Positions 42,364-49,640 of a stretch of DNA of 64,000 bases are shown piece by piece. Position numbers and translations under genes: made by a program. Location: assembly GCA_964427175.1 (NCBI GenBank), contig CAYRTP010000002.1, positions 1-64,000 of the forward strand, given 5' to 3'. The DNA comes from CAMEON01 sp964427175. GTDB lineage: Bacteria; Bacillota; Clostridia; Oscillospirales; CAG-272. The notes beneath the pieces are model-generated. The model was not told where the DNA came from. It made no database searches and saw nothing but the letters and a program-made list of their open reading frames with translations. Position 1 is the first letter of the stretch; each line of letters starts with the position of its first letter.

Positions 42364-43048
42364 TTATTGAAAATCGTTATTCCATCCCCCATTCGAGGAC
42401 TTGGCAGAGTCCTCGGTGTGGGTGAAATAGTCGTATTCACCGTTGCCGCCGTAGCCGTCCACAATGGGATTCTCGTAGACGGGATGGTTGCGGGACAGCA
42501 CGAACAGGACAATGGGCACCGCTACGCTGACAAATACCGAGAGCACCGTCAGTCCCACCGCGCTGTCGGGGGAAAACAGCTTGTAGATCTTGTACAGCAC
42601 GATGTAGTAGTACACCATAAACACGATCTCCAGGGCGTACAGGGGGATCATGAGCAGAAAGACCCAACTCAGTGCCTCGGGGCGGACGGCCTCTGCCGCG
42701 TTGATGGAGGGGGCGGTATAGAAGTCCTCCGAGACACCCTGCGTCATGATGACGATAAAGGCCACGAAGAACAGCGCTAAGAACACGATAAACGCGATGG
42801 TCCAGATCAACAGCTTGCGGCGGTAATGCTTGTCACGGCCCTCGTTGCGGGTGGCCTGATGGTCAGCCACGGCACCCAGCGCGTAGTAGTTGCAGAGGGG
42901 CACCCAAGCGGTCCAGGCGTGGGGGAGCCCCGTAGCCCGCATCATGCGGTAGGTACCCAGGGCCTGGCCTACGTAGATCAGGGCGTACACACCGAAAATA
43001 ATCAAGAAAAAAGAAGGCGAAAAGGAAAAAAGAGAAAATGGTTCCCAT
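42364..43048 (-). CDS. Polytopic membrane protein with apparent one-base frameshift near its start
   Basis: The only start with a good ribosome site (CGGAGGT) is the ATG at 43048, which reads 'MGTIFSFFLFAFFF' and then runs out of frame. One T fewer in the T6 run (A6 at 43007-43012 on the plus strand), or a matching change in the second T6 run near 43025-43030, would join it to the long frame 'LIIFGVYALIYVGQ' that ends at 42364. The joined product would be about 227 residues with four helices, a 'GLPHAWTAWVPLCNYYALG' motif and a polar C-terminus. The family is not named. Either phase variation, a recent mutation or an assembly error; the frame beyond is otherwise intact. Confidence 0.6.
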
Positions 43049-43082
43049 AGAAATTTACCTCCGTATGTAGTGTAATTGGAAA

Positions 43083-44408
43083 TCAACAGCAGATCCACAG
43101 CCCCACCAGAGCCGCGGTCAGAGCGGGGACTGCCACCGTCGCGCCGTACTTGACGAAGCGGACGAAGGAGAAGGGAACCCCGTGGTCGTGGAGCTGACCC
43201 GTCCACATGATGCCCGCCAGGGCACTCGTGGGGGTGAAGAAGGCACCGAGATTGGAGCCGATCACCGCCGCGTACAGACCCGCCGTGGTGAGAGCCCCCG
43301 CCTCCATACTGCTGATGACCGAGCTGTACAGCACGCTCATGGGGATGTTGTTGACCACGTTGGCGGCGAAGAAGGAGCTGACACCGAAGGAGGCCACGGT
43401 CCCGCCCACCGTCTCGGGGGTGGAGAGGAAGCCGCCCAGGGCGTTGGTGATGCCGTACTTATCCAGGGCCAGCACCAGGATGAACATGGAAATGACGAAG
43501 GGAGCCAGGTCCCAGGGGGCGCGGATGATGCATCGGGCAATGAGGAAGATACCCCGTCGGCGGAAAAAGCTGATGGCCATGGTGAAGACCAGCAAGCTCA
43601 CAAAGAACAGGCAGGTAATCAGCCACATGGGGAGGTTGATGAACGAGGATACCGACAGAAGCAGGATGCAACCGCCCAGATGGACCAGTCCCACCACCTC
43701 GGTGGGGAGATCTACGCGGGGCGCGGGGGAATCCTCGGGGTTGAGGGGATCCTTCAGCTTCTTGCGGAACAATAAGTAGAGCACGCCCAGGGAGACCAGG
43801 CCCGCCAGGACGGTGGGCAGGATCATGCGGGCGGTGTAGGCGGGGAAGGAAACCCCCGTGCCGCTCATGAGGTAGATGTTGGTGGGGTTGCCGATGATGA
43901 GGGCCATGCTCCAGGTGTTGGCCGCCACGAACTCGGACACCAGGTAGGGCAGGGGATCAATGCGGGCACTCTTGGCGAAATGGCAGATGAAGGGGGTGAA
44001 GGTCAGCACGATGATGTCGTTGGAGGTGAATACCGTCAGCACCGACACCAGGGCGTAGAGCAGGAAGAACAGGGTGATCTGGCTCCCCTTGGCCCGCGCC
44101 AGCACCTTGTGGGCCAGCAGGCGGAAGAATCCGATCTCGTCCAGGTAGACCGACATCATGGTCATGGAGAAGAACAGAAGCAGGATCTTGATGGGGTTCA
44201 CGTCTCCCGCGGCGGTCAGCCCCGAGGCGATTTCGGAGGGGGTAATGTAGCCTCCGATCATCAGCGCGACCGCACCCAAGAGGGGTGCCAGCCAGAAGAT
44301 GCTGATCTTTTTTCCGCCGATCATCACCGAGGGCTTGGCGAACACCAGGGCGATCAGGGCGGCGCAGGTAATCAAAAAGAGAATGAGAACGGCGATGGTG
44401 GGGGACAT
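43083..44408 (-). CDS. Ion-transporter superfamily permease (ArsB/SLC13-like)
   Basis: Start at ATG 44408, behind CGAAAGGTAGG; upstream in-frame codons overlap the promoter. 442 residues, about eleven helices in two inverted halves. 'LTVFTSNDIIVLTFTPFI' and 'NTWSMALIIGNPTNIYLMSG' in the first half are matched by 'FAANVVNNIPMSVLYSS' and 'GSNLGAFFTPTSALAGIMW' in the second; these Asn/Pro/Thr hairpins are typical of ArsB, CitM and SLC13 carriers. Could move arsenite, citrate or dicarboxylates. No ArsR, ArsC or citrate genes are near, so substrate is open. Confidence 0.85.
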   Translation of the reverse strand: MSPTIAVLILFLITCAALIALVFAKPSVMIGGKKISIFWLAPLLGAVALMIGGYITPSEIASGLTAAGDVNPIKILLLFFSMTMMSVYLDEIGFFRLLAHKVLARAKGSQITLFFLLYALVSVLTVFTSNDIIVLTFTPFICHFAKSARIDPLPYLVSEFVAANTWSMALIIGNPTNIYLMSGTGVSFPAYTARMILPTVLAGLVSLGVLYLLFRKKLKDPLNPEDSPAPRVDLPTEVVGLVHLGGCILLLSVSSFINLPMWLITCLFFVSLLVFTMAISFFRRRGIFLIARCIIRAPWDLAPFVISMFILVLALDKYGITNALGGFLSTPETVGGTVASFGVSSFFAANVVNNIPMSVLYSSVISSMEAGALTTAGLYAAVIGSNLGAFFTPTSALAGIMWTGQLHDHGVPFSFVRFVKYGATVAVPALTAALVGLWICC

Positions 44409-44472
44409 GGGGGGACCTACCTTTCGTGATGCCGATTTTGATATGCTTTCGTCTTGTGGCACAAACGGGAAT

Positions 44473-44501
44473 ATTGTAGCACAGGCCGGGAAAAATGTCA
44501 A
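44473..44501 (-). promoter_or_regulatory. Sigma-A promoter of the permease gene
   Basis: On the minus strand: TTGACA, 17 bases, TACAAT. Confidence 0.8.
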
Positions 44502-44539
44502 GCGGGTACAAGAAAAAAGGGGCTTTTTGAGAAAAATAC

Positions 44540-44568
44540 TTGACAAATCTGTCGGGTTGTGGCATAAT
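44540..44568 (+). promoter_or_regulatory. Promoter reading towards a decayed toxin remnant
   Basis: TTGACA, 17 bases, CATAAT. The transcript would run antisense to the small RNA at 44668-44755. No good gene follows: a 20-codon TTG-started frame ends at 44643, and a lysine-rich tail ('LNNNKKK') at 44656-44679 is cut off by a stop just upstream. Confidence 0.65.
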
Positions 44569-44655
44569 ATAGACGGTCTCTTGACCCTTAGGGGTTACCT
44601 GTTCTGCGCTCGCAGAACAACGGTGGCGGCCTGCTTCCTCTGAAACGGTTGTAAT

Positions 44656-44679
44656 CTGAACAATAACAAAAAGAAATAA
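44656..44679 (+). pseudogene. 3' remnant of a TxpA-like toxin gene
   Basis: Codes 'LNNNKKK' and a stop, matching in place and sense the 'LNSKKR' end of the intact-looking locus at 63.4 kb. The hydrophobic helix that should precede it is missing and an in-frame stop lies four codons upstream. The match is short, so the call rests mainly on the shared antisense-RNA layout. Confidence 0.35.
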
Positions 44680-44755
44680 CCGCCTACAACCTCGCACGTT
44701 AAGACGGTTATTTTTAACTTGTAAGGGTAGCAAGCCGTCAATGGTAGCCCCTTCG
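44668..44755 (-). ncRNA. RatA-like antisense RNA, orphan copy
   Basis: Perfect promoter at 44761-44789 on the minus strand. The RNA would start near 44755 with AAGGGGCTACC-n-TGACGG and end in a terminator: AAATAACCG (44674-44682) pairs with CGGTTATTT (44705-44713), with a T-run beyond. The sequence and layout match the RNA at 63.3 kb (AGGGGCTGCC-n-TGACGG, same terminator heart). An antisense antitoxin RNA is inferred. Confidence 0.5.
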
Positions 44756-44760
44756 TATTT

Positions 44761-44789
44761 ATTATACCGCAAAGCGTTGGATTTGTCAA
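44761..44789 (-). promoter_or_regulatory. Consensus promoter of the orphan small RNA
   Basis: On the minus strand: TTGACA, 17 bases, TATAAT, with no gene directly downstream except the small RNA. Confidence 0.75.
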
Positions 44790-44918
44790 CCCCTTTGCGG
44801 CATTTTCTTTTCATGCAGATTTTCTCAAAAAATTTTCCAAAAATGCTAACCGTTCCGAAAAACCTTCACTATATAGGCAGATGCATCTGAAACGTAAATA
44901 CCCCATCAGGAGGAACCC

Positions 44919-45593
44919 ATGACCGACGAACAGCTGAACCAAACCATCACAGAGGTCTCCAAGACCATCTTCAACTACTGTATGGCCAAGACCCCCACCC
45001 GCGAGGAGGCGGAGGATCTGTCCCAGGATATCCTGTACGAGCTGGTGAAGTCTTCTAAGAATATCCGCGACGACAACGCCTTTTACGGCTTTATGTGGGC
45101 GGTGGCGGACAACGTCTATAAGCAGTGGTGCCGTAAGCGGGCCCGCAGACCGTACAGCGAGCTGACCGATGACATCCCCGCCGAGGAGGAGCCCCGCCCC
45201 TCGGAAGATGACGCAGACCACGATGTCTACCGTCTGCGCCGTGAGCTTGCCCTGCTTTCGGAGCGGCATCGCCGCGCCACGGTCCTGCATTATATCCACC
45301 GCAAGTCCTGCGCGGAGATTGCCGAGCAGTACCCCCGCGTGCGCGCCATGGCCGAGCGCTTCGTGGCCGATACCCTGAAGCCCACCCTGGATCAGCTTCA
45401 TACCACCCTCGTTACCGTTATGAGGGAGCACACCCCCAAGCACCTGCAGGACCAGGTCGAGCTCATCGCGCACATGGAAAAGCACACCAGCGCGGTCTCA
45501 CTCCCCGCCCTCAGCTTGATCGAGGAAGGAAAGCTCATCCCCAACTGGCACCCCGGAGAGATGCCCACCACCTATATCATTCTGAACGCATAA
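44919..45593 (+). CDS. ECF-like sigma-70 family factor with unusual C-terminal region
   Basis: 224 residues. Region 2 is recognisable: 'AEDLSQDILYELVKSS', 'NAFYGFMWAVADNVYKQWCR'. Region 4 begins normally ('LSERHRRATVLHYIHRKSCAEIAEQ'), but the recognition helix that should follow is replaced by an unusual helix ('AERFVADTLKPTLDQLH'), and a ~70-residue tail ending 'HPGEMPTTYIILNA' continues. Other reading frames do not restore the standard helix, so this is divergence rather than a simple frameshift. It may bind an unusual promoter or respond to a ligand through the tail. AGGAGGA site; target genes unknown. Confidence 0.7.
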   Translation: MTDEQLNQTITEVSKTIFNYCMAKTPTREEAEDLSQDILYELVKSSKNIRDDNAFYGFMWAVADNVYKQWCRKRARRPYSELTDDIPAEEEPRPSEDDADHDVYRLRRELALLSERHRRATVLHYIHRKSCAEIAEQYPRVRAMAERFVADTLKPTLDQLHTTLVTVMREHTPKHLQDQVELIAHMEKHTSAVSLPALSLIEEGKLIPNWHPGEMPTTYIILNA

Positions 45594-45610
45594 CCCATAT
45601 CCCATAACAA

Positions 45611-45642
45611 ACAGCCCGCCGGGAACCATCCCGACGGGCTGT
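45611..45642 (+). terminator. Terminator of the sigma-factor gene
   Basis: ACAGCCCG pairs with CGGGCTGT, with an inner CGGGA/TCCCG pairing; a modest T-rich tail follows. Confidence 0.7.
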
Positions 45643-45653
45643 CATGTCTTATT

Positions 45654-45756
45654 CAAGGTTCTTGAAGATTCTTAAGGAACTTCTTGCAAGAAGTTCCTTA
45701 AGCGGGTCCAGGGCAGAGCCCTGGCGGGGGTCAGGGGCAGAGCCCCACGCTCTCCC
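45654..45756. repeat. Two-hairpin intergenic repeat, copy B
   Basis: First stem CTTAAGGAACTTCTT (45671-45685) with AAGAAGTTCCTTAAG (45688-45702), CGGGT, second stem CCAGGGCAGAGCCCTGG (45708-45724), plus an extra GGGGC-AGA-GCCCC hairpin. It abuts the stop codon of the kinase gene on the minus strand, as copy A does for rodA. Confidence 0.75.
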
Positions 45757-46614
45757 TCACTCTCTGACCGCCATCTTCCGCGCGATGCGGATCATGTCCA
45801 TCAGGGTGCCCAGCATGGGCTCAAACTTGACACCGTAGGTGTGGTTGGCATCACCGCGGGTGTTCTCCATGCAGAGCAGGGTGTAGTCGGCGGCAATCTT
45901 GGCGGCGGTGTAGGCATCCAGACCCTTCAGGAGCGCGCCCACAAAGGCCGAAGCGTACACGTCGCCCGTGCCGTGGCAGTTCTCGCTGAGACGGCGGTGG
46001 CGGTAGTAGGACACCACGCCCGACTCCGAGATCATTACGCCAGTCTCGGAGGGGTGGAAGCCCACGCCCGTGAGGATGATGTTCTTGGCACCCAGCTTGT
46101 GCAGAGCGGTCAGAAGATCGTTGACGTAGACCTCGTCGTAGACCTCGCGGTACTCCATGCCCGTGAGGAAGCAGGCCTCGGTGACGTTGGGCAGGAGATA
46201 GTCGGCGGTGGCGCAAAGGGTCTTCATGGCCTCCACGTACTCCATGTCAAAGGCGGGGTAGAGCTTACCGTGGTCCGCCATGGCGGGATCCACGATGCGC
46301 AGCCCCTCGGGGGTCAGGGAGCTGTTCATGATGGCCTTGACGTAGTCGATCTGGCGGGTGGAGCCCAGGTAGCCGGTGTAGACCGCCTCAAAGCGCAGAC
46401 CCTCCTTGTTCCAGTGGGTGTTGATGGCGGGCATATCGTCGGTCAGATCGCGGAAGGTGAAGCCGGTAAAGCCCGCCGTGTGGGTGGACAGCACCGCCGA
46501 GGGAAGAATGGCGGTCTCGTGTCCGCAGACGGACAGAATGGGCAGAGCCACGGTCAGAGAGCACTGACCCACGCAGGAAATGTCTTGGATGGTGAGGATT
46601 CTTTTGTATGCCAT
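45757..46614 (-). CDS. pdxY: Pyridoxamine/pyridoxal kinase (PfkB fold)
   Basis: Start at ATG 46614 behind AAGGAGG; 285 residues. Phosphorylates B6 vitamers in the salvage route to pyridoxal phosphate. Begins 'RILTIQDISCVGQCSLTVAL', typical of the PdxY/PdxK group, and has 'TGYLGSTRQIDYV', 'ADYLLPNVTEACFLTG' and the anion-hole motif 'CHGTGDVYASAF' with catalytic Asp. Its gene follows shikimate kinase by ten bases on the same strand. The exact vitamer preference cannot be read. Confidence 0.9.
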   Translation of the reverse strand: MAYKRILTIQDISCVGQCSLTVALPILSVCGHETAILPSAVLSTHTAGFTGFTFRDLTDDMPAINTHWNKEGLRFEAVYTGYLGSTRQIDYVKAIMNSSLTPEGLRIVDPAMADHGKLYPAFDMEYVEAMKTLCATADYLLPNVTEACFLTGMEYREVYDEVYVNDLLTALHKLGAKNIILTGVGFHPSETGVMISESGVVSYYRHRRLSENCHGTGDVYASAFVGALLKGLDAYTAAKIAADYTLLCMENTRGDANHTYGVKFEPMLGTLMDMIRIARKMAVRE

Positions 46615-46624
46615 AACGGCCTCC

Positions 46625-47161
46625 TTATATAGGCTCCCCGTCAAAGTGGGAGCAGAGTGTGTTCAGGACGTCTCCGATGCGGTCGGTTTGTGTCTCGTCC
46701 ACAATGATGTCGGCATAGGCCTCGTACAGAGCGCAACGCTCTTCGTAGAGGTCGCGGAGGGTGTAGCCCTCGGGCATGACCACTCCGCGGTGGGTGAAGT
46801 TGCCCAGGCGTTTCTCCACCGTCTCGAAGGACAGGCGGAGGTAGACCACGGTGCCCACCGATTTGAAGTGCTCCATGGCGGCCTTGCTGTAGACCGCGCT
46901 CCCGCCCGTGGCGATCACCGAGGGGGTAGCATCCCGCCCCAGGGTCAGGTTGACCCGCTCCTCGATGGCAAGGAAGCCCGCCTGCCCCTCCTCGCGGATG
47001 ATGCGGTGGAGACGGCGGCCCTCGGTCTCCTGTATGACCAGGTCGGAGTCCACGAAGCGGTAGCCCAGAGTCTTGGCGGCCAGTACCCCCACGGTGCTTT
47101 TCCCGCAGGCGGGCATACCGATGAGGATGACGTGCTTCTTTTGGTTGGGCTGACGGTTCAT
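46625..47161 (-). CDS. aroK: Shikimate kinase
   Basis: Start at ATG 47161 behind GGGAGG; 178 residues. Uses ATP to make shikimate-3-phosphate in the aromatic amino-acid pathway. P-loop 'GMPACGKSTVG' at residues 15-25, 'DSDLVIQE' with shikimate-binding Asp, 'ATGGSAVY' (Walker B-like) and 'LRLSFETVEKRL'. The lid and Arg region is present but short. No other aro genes are nearby; it pairs with the B6 kinase instead. Confidence 0.88.
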   Translation of the reverse strand: MNRQPNQKKHVILIGMPACGKSTVGVLAAKTLGYRFVDSDLVIQETEGRRLHRIIREEGQAGFLAIEERVNLTLGRDATPSVIATGGSAVYSKAAMEHFKSVGTVVYLRLSFETVEKRLGNFTHRGVVMPEGYTLRDLYEERCALYEAYADIIVDETQTDRIGDVLNTLCSHFDGEPI

Positions 47162-47195
47162 GGCTGGGCCTCCCGAGGATGATTTATCACTTTGC

Positions 47196-47224
47196 ATTAT
47201 ACTACTTTTTGGGATGGTTGTCAA
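47196..47224 (-). promoter_or_regulatory. Sigma-A promoter of the aroK-pdxY pair
   Basis: On the minus strand: TTGACA, 17 bases, TATAAT. Confidence 0.85.
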
Positions 47225-47321
47225 GGAATAGATGGTACAAAATTTATAGGGGTGTGGGTGGGGGATTTCGTGGAAAATCGTTGAAAAACATTGATTTTTT
47301 TCGCCAAATATGGTAAAATAG

Positions 47322-47346
47322 GGCTACCACCCCCTGTGGTAGCCCC
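47322..47346 (-). terminator. Terminator of the XRE/TPR regulator gene
   Basis: On the minus strand GGGGCTACCAC pairs with GTGGTAGCCC, then TATTTTA. Confidence 0.75.
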
Positions 47347-47365
47347 GATTTGGGATCAAAGTCAA

Positions 47366-48481
47366 TTATGCCTGCTCTGCTGTCATGTCCCGAACGGCGA
47401 AGGGACGATAGGAGTCCAAAAGCTTCTGATATAAAGGATCATCCTCATAACGCGGGAAGCGGAAGCACTCGTCATTCTGCAACCGCTCCAACAGCCACCA
47501 TACTTCGTTGCATTTACTGCCGTTCCACGTGGTGGTCATGTCGAAGGTGTGCCCACGGAGTAACGGAGAGGTGTGGGTGACAACGCTGAAGTTGCAGTCA
47601 TCCGAGGCTTTCGCGTGTCGAAATGCGTTCGTCAGAGCCTCGATGGCGCGGATGGTCTGCTGTTCTTCGCTATACAGGCGAAAGAGCGCAAGATAGATCT
47701 CTAACATGGAGCTGTAACAGATTCCGTGGTCGAAATCCGGGTAGATGGCATCCGCCATGGTGCAAGCATTCTCCAAAATTTGGATGCGGTCAGCCGTGGT
47801 CAAGGCGGTTCTGTCAACGGCGATGCAGCAGATCAGCCATAGCATACGCTCGGTGGCTCCCTCGATGAATGTGGCCATGGCATGAAAATCCCGCTCGTCA
47901 TCCCGGGGATAGATCATGCAGGCGGCAAATTCACGGCAAGCCTGCATATCCGGGAGCATCTGTACGCAGTCCATGGCCTGCCTGTAGTTGCCGCATTGAC
48001 TGTACAGCTCCGAGAGATGCACAATAGCATCGGCACGGTACAGATCCTCGGTGCAGGTTTGGATGATGTACCGACAAAGACGCTCAATCTCGTTTTTGTT
48101 GGTCTGAATGTCTTCGGTATCGAAAAGGGAGTTGACGTATCGCAGGATGATGCGAACATCGAAGGGAAATTCGCGATAAGCCTCCCATGCCAGTTGACCG
48201 CCCGATTCATGGTCTCCCATGTGGCGGAAGTGGTCCAAACGGGTGAGGGTCTCTTGGATTTTCATTTCGCTTTTCTCCTGGTCCCGTCCCATGAGTATGT
48301 CCAGAGACACGTCAAAAAATTCGGCCAGGGGGATGAGGGTGGTAATGTCGGGATAGGCTTCTCCGCGCTCCCACTTGGAGACGGATTGGGGGGCAATATT
48401 CAGATGCTCAGCCAGCTTTTCCTGGGACATCCCGCGTTTGGTGCGTAGGTCTTTGATAATTTTTCCAATAGTCAGGTTCAT
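47366..48481 (-). CDS. XRE-type regulator with C-terminal helical repeat domain
   Basis: 371 residues. HTH_3 domain at about 5-60 ('KRGMSQEKLAEHLNIAPQSV', 'SKWERGEAYPDITTLIPLAE'). The remaining ~300 residues are helix pairs of TPR type, with Cys- and Met-rich stretches. This layout resembles clostridial regulators that sense peptides or other small ligands through TPR repeats. No signal-peptide gene is evident next to it; neighbouring genes are transcribed from their own promoters. Ribosome site GGAGGAT, own promoter. Confidence 0.88.
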   Translation of the reverse strand: MNLTIGKIIKDLRTKRGMSQEKLAEHLNIAPQSVSKWERGEAYPDITTLIPLAEFFDVSLDILMGRDQEKSEMKIQETLTRLDHFRHMGDHESGGQLAWEAYREFPFDVRIILRYVNSLFDTEDIQTNKNEIERLCRYIIQTCTEDLYRADAIVHLSELYSQCGNYRQAMDCVQMLPDMQACREFAACMIYPRDDERDFHAMATFIEGATERMLWLICCIAVDRTALTTADRIQILENACTMADAIYPDFDHGICYSSMLEIYLALFRLYSEEQQTIRAIEALTNAFRHAKASDDCNFSVVTHTSPLLRGHTFDMTTTWNGSKCNEVWWLLERLQNDECFRFPRYEDDPLYQKLLDSYRPFAVRDMTAEQA

Positions 48482-48526
48482 AGTATCCTCCGAAAAAGGG
48501 AATCAGGTTGCGCATCCTGTGAGTAT

Positions 48527-48555
48527 AGTATAACCCAACTGTTCGGAAATGTCAA
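48527..48555 (-). promoter_or_regulatory. Promoter of the XRE/TPR regulator gene
   Basis: On the minus strand: TTGACA, 17 bases, TATACT, 45 bases before the start codon. Confidence 0.8.
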
Positions 48556-48979
48556 TAACCGTTGAGGCGACTCGTCTCAACCGACGGGCGAATACTCGTG
48601 GTTTGGTTGATAGGCTGAAAACAAATCGGGGCCATTCTACGGAATGAACCCGATTCATAATTTTTACTGCAGCCCCGGCATCTCCCGCACCATATTATCC
48701 AAAAGCTCCATCCGCCAAGCGATTCATTTTACGGAAGGCGGTTCTTGATTATTTGCCGATGGTTGCATTTATAATTTGGAAATTTGCACGAAATTTTACA
48801 GATCAAACTTACAAATGCGACAATCCCCCTTGCAAGGTTTCACTTCGGATCGTGGATCGATCATATTCCCAAAACGATTGGGAATCAATCAGGCAGGCCG
48901 CACCGAATATCCTGCCTGAAACACGATTTTCGGATGTCCTCTCGCGGCAACATTTTTCTCGGTTTTTCGCGAATAGATG
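48556..48979. other. Non-coding interval with a probable gene remnant
   Basis: No intact gene. A near-palindrome GTTGAG-n9-CTCAAC lies near 48561-48581. On the minus strand, about 48667-48727, a short frame reads 'AWRMELLDNMVREMPGLQ' and a stop, which looks like the intact C-terminus of a lost protein; the codon before it region is already broken by a stop. The rest is featureless AT-rich sequence. Confidence 0.45.
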
Positions 48980-49008
48980 TTGACAATAGCCTATAATTCG
49001 TGTATAAT
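48980..49008 (+). promoter_or_regulatory. Promoter of the second surface-protein cluster
   Basis: TTGACA, 17 bases, TATAAT, a perfect consensus 38 bases before the first start codon. Confidence 0.85.
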
Positions 49009-49046
49009 GTTTATGATAAACCAAAAAGATTGAAGGAAACAAGTCT

Positions 49047-49586
49047 ATGAACCTAAGCAAAAAAGCCACAATGCTTATCATCATCGTCCTTGCTTTGATC
49101 ACCGTTGCCGCCGTATGTGTGACAATGTGGGCCTTATTCCTTCGAAAGCCATCCGAGGATGATCCGCCCATCCTCACCCCTGATTACGCGCCGCAACAGA
49201 AGGAAGAAAATGCTGAGACTATCCCCAATGACACGGGTGACAAGATGGAACACCCCGAGGGCGGCGGTGCTGTCAGTTTGACCTACTCCAACCAGGTCAC
49301 GATCGATCTGAGCGATAAAGCCGCGTCCCTCTATTTCGCAAATCCCGGCAGATCCCATCAAGATATGATTGTCCAAATTGCCATTCAGGACACCATCATC
49401 CTGCAGTCAGGCACGCTGACCCCGGGGCATCAGATCAAACTATTGAAATTATTGGATGGGGCCGAAAAGATGCTCCAACCCGGTGGCTACGAGGGCAAAT
49501 TTATTGTTCTCTATTACGACCCGACCACCGGCGAAAAAGCCATAGTCAACACAGAGATTCCCGTCACAATCAACGTGGTGGGATGA
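49047..49586 (+). CDS. Small membrane-anchored beta-sandwich protein, first of a three-gene surface cluster
   Basis: 179 residues. One N-terminal helix (about 8-30) followed by a charged linker, then a ~100-residue external domain from about 80: 'QVTIDLSDKAASLYFANPGR', 'IILQSGTLTPGHQIKLLKLL', 'GGYEGKFIVLYYDPTTGEKA'. The order of a 'NP' turn, a 'SG-L-PG' turn and a closing 'Y---YY' strand is repeated in the third gene of the cluster (52088-52597), so the two are diverged paralogues. Small proteins with this pattern often accompany large surface proteins in Bacillota; role unknown, perhaps tethering or chaperoning the repeat protein. Confidence 0.75.
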   Translation: MNLSKKATMLIIIVLALITVAAVCVTMWALFLRKPSEDDPPILTPDYAPQQKEENAETIPNDTGDKMEHPEGGGAVSLTYSNQVTIDLSDKAASLYFANPGRSHQDMIVQIAIQDTIILQSGTLTPGHQIKLLKLLDGAEKMLQPGGYEGKFIVLYYDPTTGEKAIVNTEIPVTINVVG

Positions 49587-49640
49587 CGTGCGGGAATTTC
49601 ACGCCCGCCCAAACGAAACACCGAAAGGAAAAACCCGTAC

